64,000 nucleotides of DNA from Bifidobacterium hapali (GCF_002259755.1 NZ_MWWY01000035.1:1-64000); one strand, 5' to 3'. Positions 17,504 through 25,540 are shown, numbered from the stretch's first letter. Notes: generated by a model not told the origin, from the sequence alone. Program-made: numbers and translations.

Positions 17504-18573
17504 AGACGGTCGGGGCGCGGAACCGGAACCGCGCCAACCAGATCGGCGATAATCTGCCGCACACGGTCCATCGAAGACAGGCCGTATCCAGCATTATCAA
17601 GCACGAGTCGATGCGCGAGCACCGGGACAGCGAGCGCTTGCACATCGTCGGGAATCACGAAAGTACGTCCTTGAGTGAGCGCGCGGGCACGCGACATCGC
17701 CGCCAAGTGAAGACTGCCGCGAGGAGACGCGCCATAACGCACGCCGTCGCGATTACGCGTTGCCGCCGTGAGCGACACAATATAATCGGCCACCGCATCG
17801 CTGAGTTGTACCTGTTCGGCCGCACGCCGAATCGTGAGCACATCGTCAGTCGAGCATACTGCGGTCAATCCTTCGAGAGGACGCAGCATGTGCGCGCCGG
17901 TCAACATAGCTGCCTCAGCTTGCGAGCTCGGATAGCCGAAACTCGTGCACGCCATGAATCGGTCCAGTTGCGCTTCAGGCAGCGGGTACGTGCCTTCGAG
18001 TTCGATCGGATTTTGCGTGGCAACGACGAAATACGGGTCGGGCAGTGTGTGTGTGGCACCGTCAACACTGATTTGACGCTCACCCATCGCCTCAAGCATG
18101 GCAGACTGGGCTTTGGGATTGGCACGGTTGACTTCGTCGGCGATAACAATATTGGCGAAAAGCGGACCGGGATGGAAGTCAAACTGACCGGAACCTTGCG
18201 AATAAATACTCACACCCGTTAAGTCAGACGGCAGCAGGTCTGGCGTGAACTGGATGCGCCGCGATTCGCCGCCGATCAATATGCTCATTGCGCGCGCGAG
18301 AGTGGTTTTACCGACGCCGGGCACGTCTTCGAGGAGGAGATGGCCGCCTGCGACGAACGTGGTGATAGCAAGATCGATGACGTCTTGCGAGCAGGACAGA
18401 GCGCCGGCCATTGCATCGGATAGTTGGGCGATGATGTGCGTTGGGGGTTGGTGCGTACCGGATGCGTTGGGTATGCCGGGAGTGCTGGCCGTACTGGATG
18501 AACTGGACGTACTGGCCGTTTCCGTCTTGGACGTGGACAGTTCCACTCCCCCGTACTGCGTGCTACCTTGCAT
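17500..18573 (-). CDS. MoxR-family AAA+ ATPase
   Basis: The Walker A region is EDVPGVGKTTLARAM and Walker B is NIVIADEVNRA; the sensor region ATQNPIELEGTYPLPEAQLDRF is diagnostic of MoxR proteins. The product is about 357 residues from ATG 18573, with a Ser/Thr-rich start. A longer form from 18690 is possible but would begin in poor sequence. MoxR ATPases act as chaperones for partner proteins with VWA or DUF58 domains. The coupled downstream gene encodes such a DUF58 protein. Confidence 0.93.
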   Translation of the reverse strand: MQGSTQYGGVELSTSKTETASTSSSSSTASTPGIPNASGTHQPPTHIIAQLSDAMAGALSCSQDVIDLAITTFVAGGHLLLEDVPGVGKTTLARAMSILIGGESRRIQFTPDLLPSDLTGVSIYSQGSGQFDFHPGPLFANIVIADEVNRANPKAQSAMLEAMGERQISVDGATHTLPDPYFVVATQNPIELEGTYPLPEAQLDRFMACTSFGYPSSQAEAAMLTGAHMLRPLEGLTAVCSTDDVLTIRRAAEQVQLSDAVADYIVSLTAATRNRDGVRYGASPRGSLHLAAMSRARALTQGRTFVIPDDVQALAVPVLAHRLVLDNAGYGLSSMDRVRQIIADLVGAVPVPRPDRL

Positions 18574-18767
18574 GGCTCCCCCAATCGGATGCTGATATCT
18601 ATGTTTCAGAATACAGGCAAACGTGTGGAACTCTCGTGCGTGTTGGTGTAGTTCGTTATCGGCATAGACCGTTGTGGTGTGGACTGTCATCTTTCAGCTG
18701 GGCACAGGCATGGACTACTCATGGATCGGGGGGCGATCAGCAGCTATCAGCACTATCGCTGTGCCGC

Positions 18768-18879
18768 GTGGCAGAAAACGCTCGCTGAGACCACCCTCAG
18801 CGAGCAAAAACCGCCACTCACCAGCACGCGTGGCAGAAAACGCTCGCTAAGGGCACCGTCAGCGAGCGTTTTCTGCCAC
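18768..18879. repeat. Family A pair (two 50-bp units, 12-bp spacer)
   Basis: Units are at 18768-18817 and 18830-18879, start-to-start 62 bp. The first has mixed cores and the second is a perfect palindrome. Nothing else is recognised in the roughly 400-bp gap between moxR and groES apart from the groES terminator. Confidence 0.9.
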
Positions 18880-18927
18880 TCGGTTGAGAGCATATTAGCG
18901 ATCAGGGGAGGGATAGCGAGATATAAG

Positions 18928-18962
18928 AAAATCCCGCCCGGTAGAGTACCGAACGGGATCAT
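18928..18962 (-). terminator. Terminator of groES
   Basis: On the minus strand ATCCCGTTCGGTA and TACCGGGCGGGAT pair imperfectly and are followed by TTTTCTTAT, 15 bp past the groES stop. Confidence 0.8.
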
Positions 18963-18976
18963 ATGGAAACGCGATC

Positions 18977-19270
18977 TCAGCCGAGGATGGCGAGAATGTC
19001 GCGAGCGGAGACGATCAGGTAGTCCTCGCCCTCGTAGTGCACTTCGGTACCGCCGTACTTGGAGTACAGCACCTTGTCGCCGACCTTGACGTCCATCGGG
19101 ATGCGCTCGCCCTTGTCGTCGCGACGGCCCGGGCCAACAGCCAGAACTTCACCCTGCTGCGGCTTCTCCTTAGCGTTATCCGGAATGTACAGACCAGAAG
19201 CGGTCTTAGTCTCGGCCTCAGCCTGCTTAACGATGATCTTGTCTTCCAACGGTGTGAGCTTGATCGACAC
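18977..19270 (-). CDS. groES: Co-chaperonin GroES
   Basis: The 97-residue protein begins [20 protein letters not shown], with the mobile-loop region [20 protein letters not shown] and the [14 protein letters not shown] core. It caps GroEL during protein folding. No groEL follows in this window, which fits organisms where groES and groEL are apart. A CIRCE operator lies about 120 bp upstream, so HrcA control is expected. Confidence 0.97.
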   Translation of the reverse strand: MSIKLTPLEDKIIVKQAEAETKTASGLYIPDNAKEKPQQGEVLAVGPGRRDDKGERIPMDVKVGDKVLYSKYGGTEVHYEGEDYLIVSARDILAILG

Positions 19271-19392
19271 TGTAGGTCACCTCGTATATCTAGCAAATCC
19301 AATTATGTCCGCGCCAGAATTCAGCTTGACGAGAGGCTGACGATCACCCGCCGCATCATCCCTTTGCGCTGTTGCCTATCGTAGCGCGATTA

Positions 19393-19419
19393 TTAGCACT
19401 CTGCCAACTCGAGTGCTAA
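19393..19419. promoter_or_regulatory. CIRCE operator (HrcA site)
   Basis: TTAGCACTC, 9 bp, GAGTGCTAA: a perfect match to the CIRCE consensus. It lies upstream of groES and 39 bp beyond the end of the sepX-like gene. Confidence 0.97.
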
Positions 19420-19457
19420 CGCTGAGAGTGAAACACCGAGATAATCCGGATGATCGC

Positions 19458-20792
19458 TCACGAAGAGCGGCGTGCGAGAATCGCTTCAAGGCCATGACCG
19501 AGGGAATCGGACGTGGCTTCAGGCGCGTCAACTGCAACATGCTGCTCGGTTTCGTGGAAGGCAGCAGTATCGTTGACCGTATTTGACTGAGCGTGCTTGC
19601 TTGACGCATCATCAGCAGCATCGGTATTGTCGGCCGGACTGCTGTCGGCGGAACTGTTAGCCGCAACATCAGCCGCAACGCTGTCCATATCCTGAACGTT
19701 CTGCGCATCATCAGCAGTCGCCGACTCAACCGGCACTGCCTTGGCAACCTGTCGAGTCGACTGAATTTCCCGACTTTCCGGTGCATCAGTAGCCACATCG
19801 ATACCGTTGCGCGGCGCACCAAGCGAGAACGAAATCAGATCAGGCGCCGACGCCATGTCGAACGCATCCAGTGCGCGCGACGGACTGACACTAGCCAGTT
19901 CGCTCGTCTCATCAGGCACTGCGGCAGTATCATTGCGAGACTCAGTCACCGCAGCCGTATCAGTCGCAGTCTCAGCAGCCGCAGCAACCTCAGCCGACTC
20001 AACATCGTGCTCATCAACCACCGCAATCTCACTGCGAATCAGCTGATCGTCACCCGCGTCAGCGCGCGCAGCCACTCGCTCAGCCGCCTCGCGCAACACC
20101 TTGCGTTCCGCGGCCGCACGACGAGCCGCGCGCTCAGCAAACGCCTTTTCCTGTTCCTGACGCGCACGATTCAACGCTTGACGGATCTCGCGCTGCTCCA
20201 TCACGTCCGTGTCCGCCTCAGCAGTATTCACACTGCGATCAGCCGCACCAGAATTCTCACCAACCGACTGTGCCGGCTCAACCACCACTTGAGCCGCAGC
20301 TTTCGCCCGCGCACGAGCCGCACGCCGGCGCGACGTCGCAACCTTGGCCTCCCATGCACGAGCCTGCGCAGCCGCACGCACACCCAGCGCAACCGACACA
20401 ACAAGCAGCACACCGGGAATCAGAGCGAACAGCGGACTGAACTTCAGCGCAATAGCCAGTACGAGCACCAACACAGTGAGCGCTAACAACGACAGCACCA
20501 GCACACGGCGACGGCGAATAGCGGCACGACGAAGCTGGCGCACATAGGCGACCCGCTCGGCCGTGTACTTCGGATCAGACTGCATAATAATCCCTTTCGC
20601 CCGCGGCGTATGCTCGTCGGAAAACCGCGTACCATCGTCGATGTCAATCAGATGCAACGACGGCGAGTACTTGTCCTCGCGATGCTCCGCCACTGTTCTC
20701 ATGCCCTTTGCTGTCCGCGCAGGCAGCCAGCCGGCCATGACGATCACGACAATCACCAGCACGACCACCGCGCTCAGCGACTCGTAACCCAT
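19458..20792 (-). CDS. Divisome protein SepX/GlpR-like membrane protein
   Basis: The product of about 444 residues starts MGYESLSAVVVLVIVVIVMA (20792). An N-terminal membrane segment is followed by a basic and polar stretch, then RRAAIRRRRVLVLSLLAL and two close membrane segments. The long C-terminal part is charged and Ala-rich (RQEQEKAFAERAARRAAAE), likely coiled coil, then disordered and acidic. This layout and the neighbours (rimJ-like, 5-FCL, fmdB, SAF) match the actinobacterial SepX/GlpR locus; SepX helps organise cell division in Streptomyces. Assignment rests on topology and context. Confidence 0.7.
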   Translation of the reverse strand: MGYESLSAVVVLVIVVIVMAGWLPARTAKGMRTVAEHREDKYSPSLHLIDIDDGTRFSDEHTPRAKGIIMQSDPKYTAERVAYVRQLRRAAIRRRRVLVLSLLALTVLVLVLAIALKFSPLFALIPGVLLVVSVALGVRAAAQARAWEAKVATSRRRAARARAKAAAQVVVEPAQSVGENSGAADRSVNTAEADTDVMEQREIRQALNRARQEQEKAFAERAARRAAAERKVLREAAERVAARADAGDDQLIRSEIAVVDEHDVESAEVAAAAETATDTAAVTESRNDTAAVPDETSELASVSPSRALDAFDMASAPDLISFSLGAPRNGIDVATDAPESREIQSTRQVAKAVPVESATADDAQNVQDMDSVAADVAANSSADSSPADNTDAADDASSKHAQSNTVNDTAAFHETEQHVAVDAPEATSDSLGHGLEAILARRSS

Positions 20793-20849
20793 GCACTTAA
20801 GAATAGGAGAGCCCGGGCACAAATCAGGCATTCAGCCCGGGCGTGTCGC

Positions 20850-21545
20850 TCAACAACCGAACATCAGTCGAACAGTGAATCCATTCCCAACATCATCCGC
20901 GAGCAAACTGTACGTTTCATGATCGCGCCACTGCTCATTGACGAACATGTATCGCAACCGTAATCCCTCGTCATGCGCGCCAATTTTCTCGACGACACGC
21001 CGCGACCGGTGGTTCTCAGGCAAGATCGCAATTTCCAGCCGATGCAACTGTGGACCGGTCGAGTCAGCGAGCGCCCAGTCGGCGAGGATCGCGAGCGCGA
21101 GCGGCGCGAAACCGTGGCCCGCAAATTGTTGCGAGACCCAGTATCCGACGATGCCGGTGCGCATGGAACCGTAACTGATCGCGCCAACGGAAATCTGACC
21201 GACGATACGGCCGCGGTGAATAATACCGAACAGCGCGCCGGTGCCGCGTTCTTCCGAGCGCCGCTGACGGGTAATCCACGCGTTAAACGTGAGCGGAGAG
21301 CCGTGCAGCGGGTCGTCGGAATCCCACGGAGCGAGCCAGTCGCGGTTACGCCAGCGGACGTCGTTCCACTCGTCTTCGTCGTCTAATGTGAGCGGTCGCA
21401 GGCTGATTGGCAAGTTGGCCGGCAGGGTTGGATGTTGCGCGCGGAACGCGGCGGTTGGCAGCTCGTCGGGCATACGGATAGCGGGCGCGTCTGCTGGATG
21501 ATGGAATGCCGCGCGCAACGACTGGAAGACGGACATGATGCCCAT
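20850..21545 (-). CDS. GNAT acetyltransferase, RimJ/RimL-like
   Basis: The protein has about 231 residues from the ATG at 21545 (MGIMSVFQSLRAAF). The domain begins ISLRPLTLDDEDEWNDVRWRN and contains the RimJ-like YWVSQQFAGHGFAPLALAIL acetyl-CoA region and LHRLEIAILPENHRSRRVVEKIG. Family members acetylate protein or ribosomal-protein N termini; here the target is unknown. Its place beside sepX is conserved in Actinobacteria. An in-frame ATG at 21536 and one at 21596 are alternatives. Confidence 0.88.
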   Translation of the reverse strand: MGIMSVFQSLRAAFHHPADAPAIRMPDELPTAAFRAQHPTLPANLPISLRPLTLDDEDEWNDVRWRNRDWLAPWDSDDPLHGSPLTFNAWITRQRRSEERGTGALFGIIHRGRIVGQISVGAISYGSMRTGIVGYWVSQQFAGHGFAPLALAILADWALADSTGPQLHRLEIAILPENHRSRRVVEKIGAHDEGLRLRYMFVNEQWRDHETYSLLADDVGNGFTVRLMFGC

Positions 21546-21654
21546 TGTGCCACGCGACCGTGCGTTATGGTTGGCGACAGGCGCGCTGTGATACAACCGG
21601 TAGGGCCCTTAGGATATGTGGGGGGGTATGTACGGTATGTGCGGCCGGCTAAAT

Positions 21655-21887
21655 GTGACATTGCGGCGGATATCCCTTTACATTCCGCCGGAATATCACG
21701 TTTTGAGGCCGTTTTCTGTGATATTCCGGCGGAAACTGGCCCAACCTCCGCCGAAATATCACACTGTGGGCCCATTTTTGTGACATTCCGGCGGATATCC
21801 CTTCATTTTCCGCCGGAAAGTCACGCCCAGAGGCAGAATTCTGTGACATTCCGGCGGAAACTGGCCTGACCTCCGCCGAAAAATCAC
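21655..21887. repeat. Family B palindrome array: four 45-bp units at 62-63-bp spacing
   Basis: Units are at 21655-21699, 21718-21762, 21780-21824 and 21843-21887. Spacers are 18, 17 and 18 bp. Some arms read GTGACATTCC and one right arm GGAAAGTCAC. Units 1 and 3, and units 2 and 4, share their inner 13 bp almost exactly (TATCCCTT and AACTGGCC), as if a two-unit block had been duplicated. The array fills the divergent gap between the rimJ-like gene and 5-FCL, so it is not at a gene end. Confidence 0.92.
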
Positions 21888-21923
21888 GCTTCGACACAAT
21901 CGCTACTGTGATACAACGGACGT

Positions 21924-22814
21924 ATGTGTTTGGACGCGGATAATATGACGGCGAACAGTTTGATTAGCGGAACAGACGCGCGAGCAGCTTCGACGCAATC
22001 AACAAAGTCAGCAAAGTCAGCTCTGCGCCACAACGCGTTTGCGCGACGCAAGCTGATATCACCTGAACAGCGCGAGTCAGCCGGCCAACGACTAGCCGCA
22101 CAAACTGACGCACTGATCGACTCGCTCGCCGGAAGACTTACAGATAGATCATACGGATTACAGCCGGGCGCAACCGTCGCCACATACGTCTCGATGGGAA
22201 CCGAAATCGAAACTCGTCCGTTACTGAACGCACTACTCAACGCGAGGATGCGCGTGATCGTGCCGTTACTCGGTAGCGGGCTAGAAATCGGCTGGGGAGA
22301 GCTGCGTTCACTCGACGATCTACACGCGGTTCGCACAAGTGAGAACGCAACCACAGGTTCAGGTCATCTGCATCAACGGCCTGAAGAACCGTCACCACTA
22401 CCGCCGCAATCAACACCGTCCGCCGCATCACAACCATCCTCACCGTCATCCAGATCATCAGAGCCACTACAGTCACAACCATCCCCGCCACTATCCGCAG
22501 CATCACCAGCGACACTTTCCTCACCGTCACCGCTACCATCACCCACTACCCCACCTGCGACCGACGCCACCGCACTACGCAACGCCTCACTCATCATCCT
22601 GCCCGCGCTCGCCGTCGACCGTCACGGCACGCGACTCGGTCGCGGCGGCGGCTGGTACGATCGCGCGCTCACCTACCGCGCACCGAACGCACCGATCATA
22701 GCCGTCTGCTGGCCGTGGGAACTCGTCGCCAGTGACCTGCCGCGCGAGCCGCACGACGTGCCAGTAGACGCGATACTCACGCCCGACGGAGTAACTTGGC
22801 TGTCCGTGAATTAG
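21924..22814 (+). CDS. 5-formyltetrahydrofolate cyclo-ligase with a large Ser/Pro insertion
   Basis: It converts 5-formyl-THF to 5,10-methenyl-THF using ATP. The N-terminal lysine/arginine-rich helix (KSALRHNAFARRKL) and the C-terminal RHGTRLGRGGGWYDRAL are the family signatures. Between them, about residues 137-217, lies a Ser/Pro/Gln-rich segment of roughly 75 residues not found in ordinary members, which have about 180-220 residues in all (here 296). It sits in the loop before the strand LIILPALAVDR. The start at 21924 has no strong ribosome site; ATG 21945 is an alternative. Confidence 0.9.
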   Translation: MCLDADNMTANSLISGTDARAASTQSTKSAKSALRHNAFARRKLISPEQRESAGQRLAAQTDALIDSLAGRLTDRSYGLQPGATVATYVSMGTEIETRPLLNALLNARMRVIVPLLGSGLEIGWGELRSLDDLHAVRTSENATTGSGHLHQRPEEPSPLPPQSTPSAASQPSSPSSRSSEPLQSQPSPPLSAASPATLSSPSPLPSPTTPPATDATALRNASLIILPALAVDRHGTRLGRGGGWYDRALTYRAPNAPIIAVCWPWELVASDLPREPHDVPVDAILTPDGVTWLSVN

Positions 22815-22891
22815 GCCTCCCCTCGTCGCGGCGATGAGGATAATATGTGAGGTTGAATATCGTGATTGTGCCGAGCCGTGGAGGAAGAGAC

Positions 22892-23086
22892 TTGCCTACG
22901 TATCACTACCGTTGCAAGAGTTGTAACTATGATTTCACTGAGCAGCAGTCGTTTAGCGACGCTCCAATTACCGTGTGCCCGCAGTGCGGCAAGGAGCAAG
23001 TGCGCAAAGTGTTTTCTGCTGTGCCGATCGAATTTAAGGGAAGTGGTTTCTACCGGACCGATAGCGGCTCGTCGAAGTCGAAGTGA
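22892..23086 (+). CDS. FmdB-family zinc ribbon protein
   Basis: The small protein of 64-65 residues has CKSCNYDF and CPQCGKEQ, two CxxC pairs of a zinc ribbon, and ends in the family's IEFKGSGFYRTDSG. The start is TTG at 22892 (product MPTYHYRCKSC), chosen because GGAGGAAG lies just upstream and because family members begin MPTY. An ATG at 22847 would add 15 residues without homology. Function is unknown; the name comes from a regulator next to formamidase genes. It sits in the usual actinobacterial place after 5-FCL. Confidence 0.92.
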   Translation: MPTYHYRCKSCNYDFTEQQSFSDAPITVCPQCGKEQVRKVFSAVPIEFKGSGFYRTDSGSSKSK

Positions 23087-23144
23087 GCGGCGCGGCGGCC
23101 GTAACAACTGGTTGAGCGCGACTGATGCTGCATCCGGCTGCGAG

Positions 23145-23181
23145 TTATCCACAATAGCCGTATGTGGACAGTTGTGGATAA
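23145..23181. promoter_or_regulatory. Two inverted DnaA-box-like sites
   Basis: TTATCCACA at 23145-23153 and its complement TGTGGATAA at 23173-23181 are perfect 9-mers in inverted orientation. A partial third site (TGTGGACA) lies between them. They precede the SAF-domain gene. Confidence 0.65.
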
Positions 23182-23235
23182 GTCGGTACCGTTCGACCAC
23201 ATAGGTCGGTTTGGCTTGCGCTTGAGTACGAGTAT

Positions 23236-23268
23236 CCGTCATCATCGTGAGATGGTGACGGATTTTTT
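23236..23268 (+). terminator. Terminator after fmdB
   Basis: CCGTCATCATC and GATGGTGACGG pair and are followed by ATTTTTTG. The hairpin lies inside the longest open frame of the next gene, which argues for a late start of that gene. Confidence 0.7.
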
Positions 23269-23272
23269 GCAT

Positions 23273-23896
23273 ATGATTGGTCCCGCGAACAGTTTGCGAC
23301 GGCGACGATTGACGCATGTTGTGCGACGCGCGATTATTGCCGTGGCGGCTGGCGTGGCTGTGTTTGCTGCGTTGATGTGCGTGGTCGGTTCGCAGGCAAC
23401 ACGCACAGTGATGGTCGCGGCGGTTGATATTGCGCGCGGGCAGACGGTTGACGCGGACATGTTGCGGTTTGCGCAGGTGCCAGTTAGTGACGTTGGCGGA
23501 TGGTCGTGGAATGCGGTACTCGATGATGTGAGTGGGCTGCCGGGCGTCGCGCAAGTTGATATTGCGGCTGGGCAGCCGATATTTGGTTCGATGATTCGTG
23601 CGCAGCCGGTAGTGCCGGATGGGTTTACTGTGATTGAAGTACGACTGGCAAGTGCTGCGGGAGTACTCACGGCCGGCGATGAGATTGCGTTGGCATCGGC
23701 AGTAGGATGCGCGCGCGATGAGCATGATGAGACTGCGGCTGATGATGCGTGTGTATTGGTAGAACGCGCGCTGGTGATGCGCGAACCGCAGGATGCAACC
23801 ACGGATGCCACGACCACACTAGCGATGGCGCCTAATGATGCGCTGCGTGTCATGTCCTCTCAAGAAGTCGGCGCCATAGTAGCCGTCGCCCGGTAA
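23273..23896 (+). CDS. SAF-domain membrane protein
   Basis: The product of about 207 residues has a basic start (NSLRRRRLTHVVRRA), one membrane segment (AIIAVAAGVAVFAALMCVV) and an outside SAF domain (VAAVDIARGQTVDADMLRF and GLPGVAQVDIAAGQPIF), as in CpaB/FlgA-like proteins. A SAF gene after fmdB is the usual actinobacterial order. The role is unknown. The start is uncertain: ATG 23273 is taken because a terminator lies at 23236-23268, but ATGs at 23162 and 23252 are in frame. Confidence 0.75.
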   Translation: MIGPANSLRRRRLTHVVRRAIIAVAAGVAVFAALMCVVGSQATRTVMVAAVDIARGQTVDADMLRFAQVPVSDVGGWSWNAVLDDVSGLPGVAQVDIAAGQPIFGSMIRAQPVVPDGFTVIEVRLASAAGVLTAGDEIALASAVGCARDEHDETAADDACVLVERALVMREPQDATTDATTTLAMAPNDALRVMSSQEVGAIVAVAR

Positions 23897-24025
23897 ACGC
23901 GCCCCCTTGTATACCCTAAACGCCTAGGGGCAGGCAACCACAATCAGCCCAAAGCCATAAAAACATTCACAACGCTTGAAACCCCCAGTCCAAACTCGCA
24001 CTAAAACTCACACCAAAGCTCATTC

Positions 24026-24064
24026 CGGAATGAAATGGGGTTAACGGAATGAAATAGGGGTTAA
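24026..24064. repeat. Two tandem copies of a 19-20-bp repeat
   Basis: CGGAATGAAATGGGGTTAA is followed directly by CGGAATGAAATAGGGGTTAA. The rest of 23897-24076 shows nothing recognisable. Confidence 0.7.
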
Positions 24065-24076
24065 AGGTCAAACCGT

Positions 24077-24249
24077 GTGGCGGTTTTCGCTCACTAACAG
24101 TGCTCTCAACAAGCAAAATCCGCCATTCCTACTCGCGCGTGGCGGTTTTTGCTCACTGAGCACCGTCTTAGCGAGCGTTTTCCGCCACGCTGCGTCGTGA
24201 GTGGCAGAAAACGCTCACTGAGGAGCACTCAGCGAGCAAAAACCGCCAC
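24077..24249. repeat. Family A array: three units at 62-bp spacing
   Basis: Units are at 24077-24126, 24139-24188 and 24201-24249, each separated by exactly 12 bp. The first is worn (its last arm ends CCGCCAT). All three have mixed cores. Confidence 0.9.
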
Positions 24250-24348
24250 TACCGTATCAACCATCACACGGTGAAACAGCCATACGTGACATCATGACCA
24301 CCATCACACCACTACCCACCACAACGGCACACTAAAAGAACAGGTAGC

Positions 24349-24456
24349 GTGACATTCTGGCGATCAAACCATTCAACACCACCACAATGTCACGCCTAGA
24401 AGCGCATTACCGTGATATTTTGGCAATCAACCCATCTCTTGCCGCCAAAACACCAC
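24349..24456. repeat. Degenerate family B pair keeping the 45/63-bp geometry
   Basis: Units at 24349-24393 and 24412-24456 begin GTGACATTCTGGCGATCAA and GTGATATTTTGGCAATCAA. They differ from the other B units in most positions, and the right arms are poorly paired, yet unit length (45) and spacing (63) are unchanged. Confidence 0.65.
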
Positions 24457-24506
24457 GTTCACACACCCAATTCCATGACATACGACCATCAAACCCGAAA
24501 ACCCAT

Positions 24507-24938
24507 GCCACACAAGATGGGTATAACGTTATATGACAGCTGTGTGTACATAAGATTTGCCACACAAACGAATTTTCGACGATTTTTCGGTTGTGTGGCA
24601 ACACCCGTTGAAACGAGTACGGGGGCATGATACTCAAAAACGTTGAAATTCCAACGAATTAAGGATTGTTAGGTTTGCCACACAACCTGAATATAACGTT
24701 ATACAACAGTTGTGTGTACATGCGATTTGCCACACAAACACAAAAAACGCGATTTTCGGGTTGTGTGGCAACACCCGTTGAAACAAGTACGGGGGCAGAT
24801 GCTCAAAAACGTTGAAATTTCAACGATTTAAGGATTTTTGGTTTTGCCACACAACCTGAATATAACGTTATACAACAGTTGTGTGTACATGCGAATTGCC
24901 ACACAACGGGATTTTTGGTGATTTTTCGGTTGTGTGGC
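24507..24938. repeat. Family E array: 170-bp tandem triplication containing paired 41-bp palindromes
   Basis: Three copies of about 170 bp (start-to-start 170 and 169). Each copy holds a 41-bp unit with a degenerate right arm (24507-24547, 24677-24717, 24846-24886), 11 bp, and a 41-bp unit with arms GCCACACAA and TTGTGTGGC (24559-24599, 24729-24769, 24898-24938). No coding frame spans them convincingly. Confidence 0.88.
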
Positions 24939-25021
24939 AGAGAGTGATGGGTGATGGGCGATCAACACACTCAAGAGAAGCAACAAACATTGACACGGGT
25001 TGGTCGTTCCAAGGGTGTAAC

Positions 25022-25482
25022 TACCCCTCAGACCGCTTCGCGGCCAGCTCGTCCCGCAATTAGGGACGCGCGAAGCGCGCAGTTTGCTGGCTCGCCTGTC
25101 GGCGAGCACGTTGCCTACAAACAGCTCTGCTGTTTGCCTAACGGCAACGAACCAGCAATTCCAGACGCGCTACGCGCGGCGTTTTTCTGGCTCGCCTGTC
25201 GGCGAGCACGTTGCCTACAAACAGCTCTGCTGTTTGCCTAACGGCAACGAACCAGCAATTCCAGACGCGCTACGCGCGGCGTTTTTCTGGCTCGCCTGTC
25301 GGCGAGCACGTTGCCTACAAACAGCTCTGCTGTTTGCTTAACGGCAACGTCCTTCAAGGGGAGCCGAGAAAAGGTTCAGCGCTTGTCGTTGAATACGACC
25401 CAATGCGCTGAGCCGTTAAGCAAACAGTCCTGCGGACTGTTTGTAGGCGAAGTGAGAGGTTTACGCTACAAGCAAACCGCGA
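25022..25482. repeat. Hairpin chain with a 100-bp tandem repeat
   Basis: A string of short perfect hairpins with 3-4-nt loops, such as GCTCGCC-TGTC-GGCGAGC, CAAACAG-CTCT-type and CAAACAGTCC-TGC-GGACTGTTTG, joined by linkers like GCCTAC and TTAACGG. Between about 25087 and 25349 a block is repeated with a period of exactly 100 bp (GGCGAGCACG at 25101, 25201 and 25301). The open frames across it are by-products of the repeat. Confidence 0.88.
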
Positions 25483-25484
25483 AG

Positions 25485-25540
25485 GCCGCCGCATTGGGGT
25501 GTGTCAACGCTTGTCGTTGAACACACCCCAATGCGGCGGC
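25485..25540. terminator. 20-bp perfect inverted repeat enclosing a stop codon
   Basis: The arm 25485-25504 is exactly complementary to 25521-25540, and CAACG/CGTTG inside the loop can pair as well. The stop codon of the minus-strand gene (25504-25506) falls at the edge of the loop. It probably acts as a terminator or 3'-end stabiliser for that operon. Confidence 0.8.

Noticed and set aside
25084-25411. Overlapping frames with repeated peptide CLTATNQQFQTRYARRF
   Set aside because: They are read from a 100-bp noncoding tandem repeat whose length is not a multiple of three, so frames shift from copy to copy.
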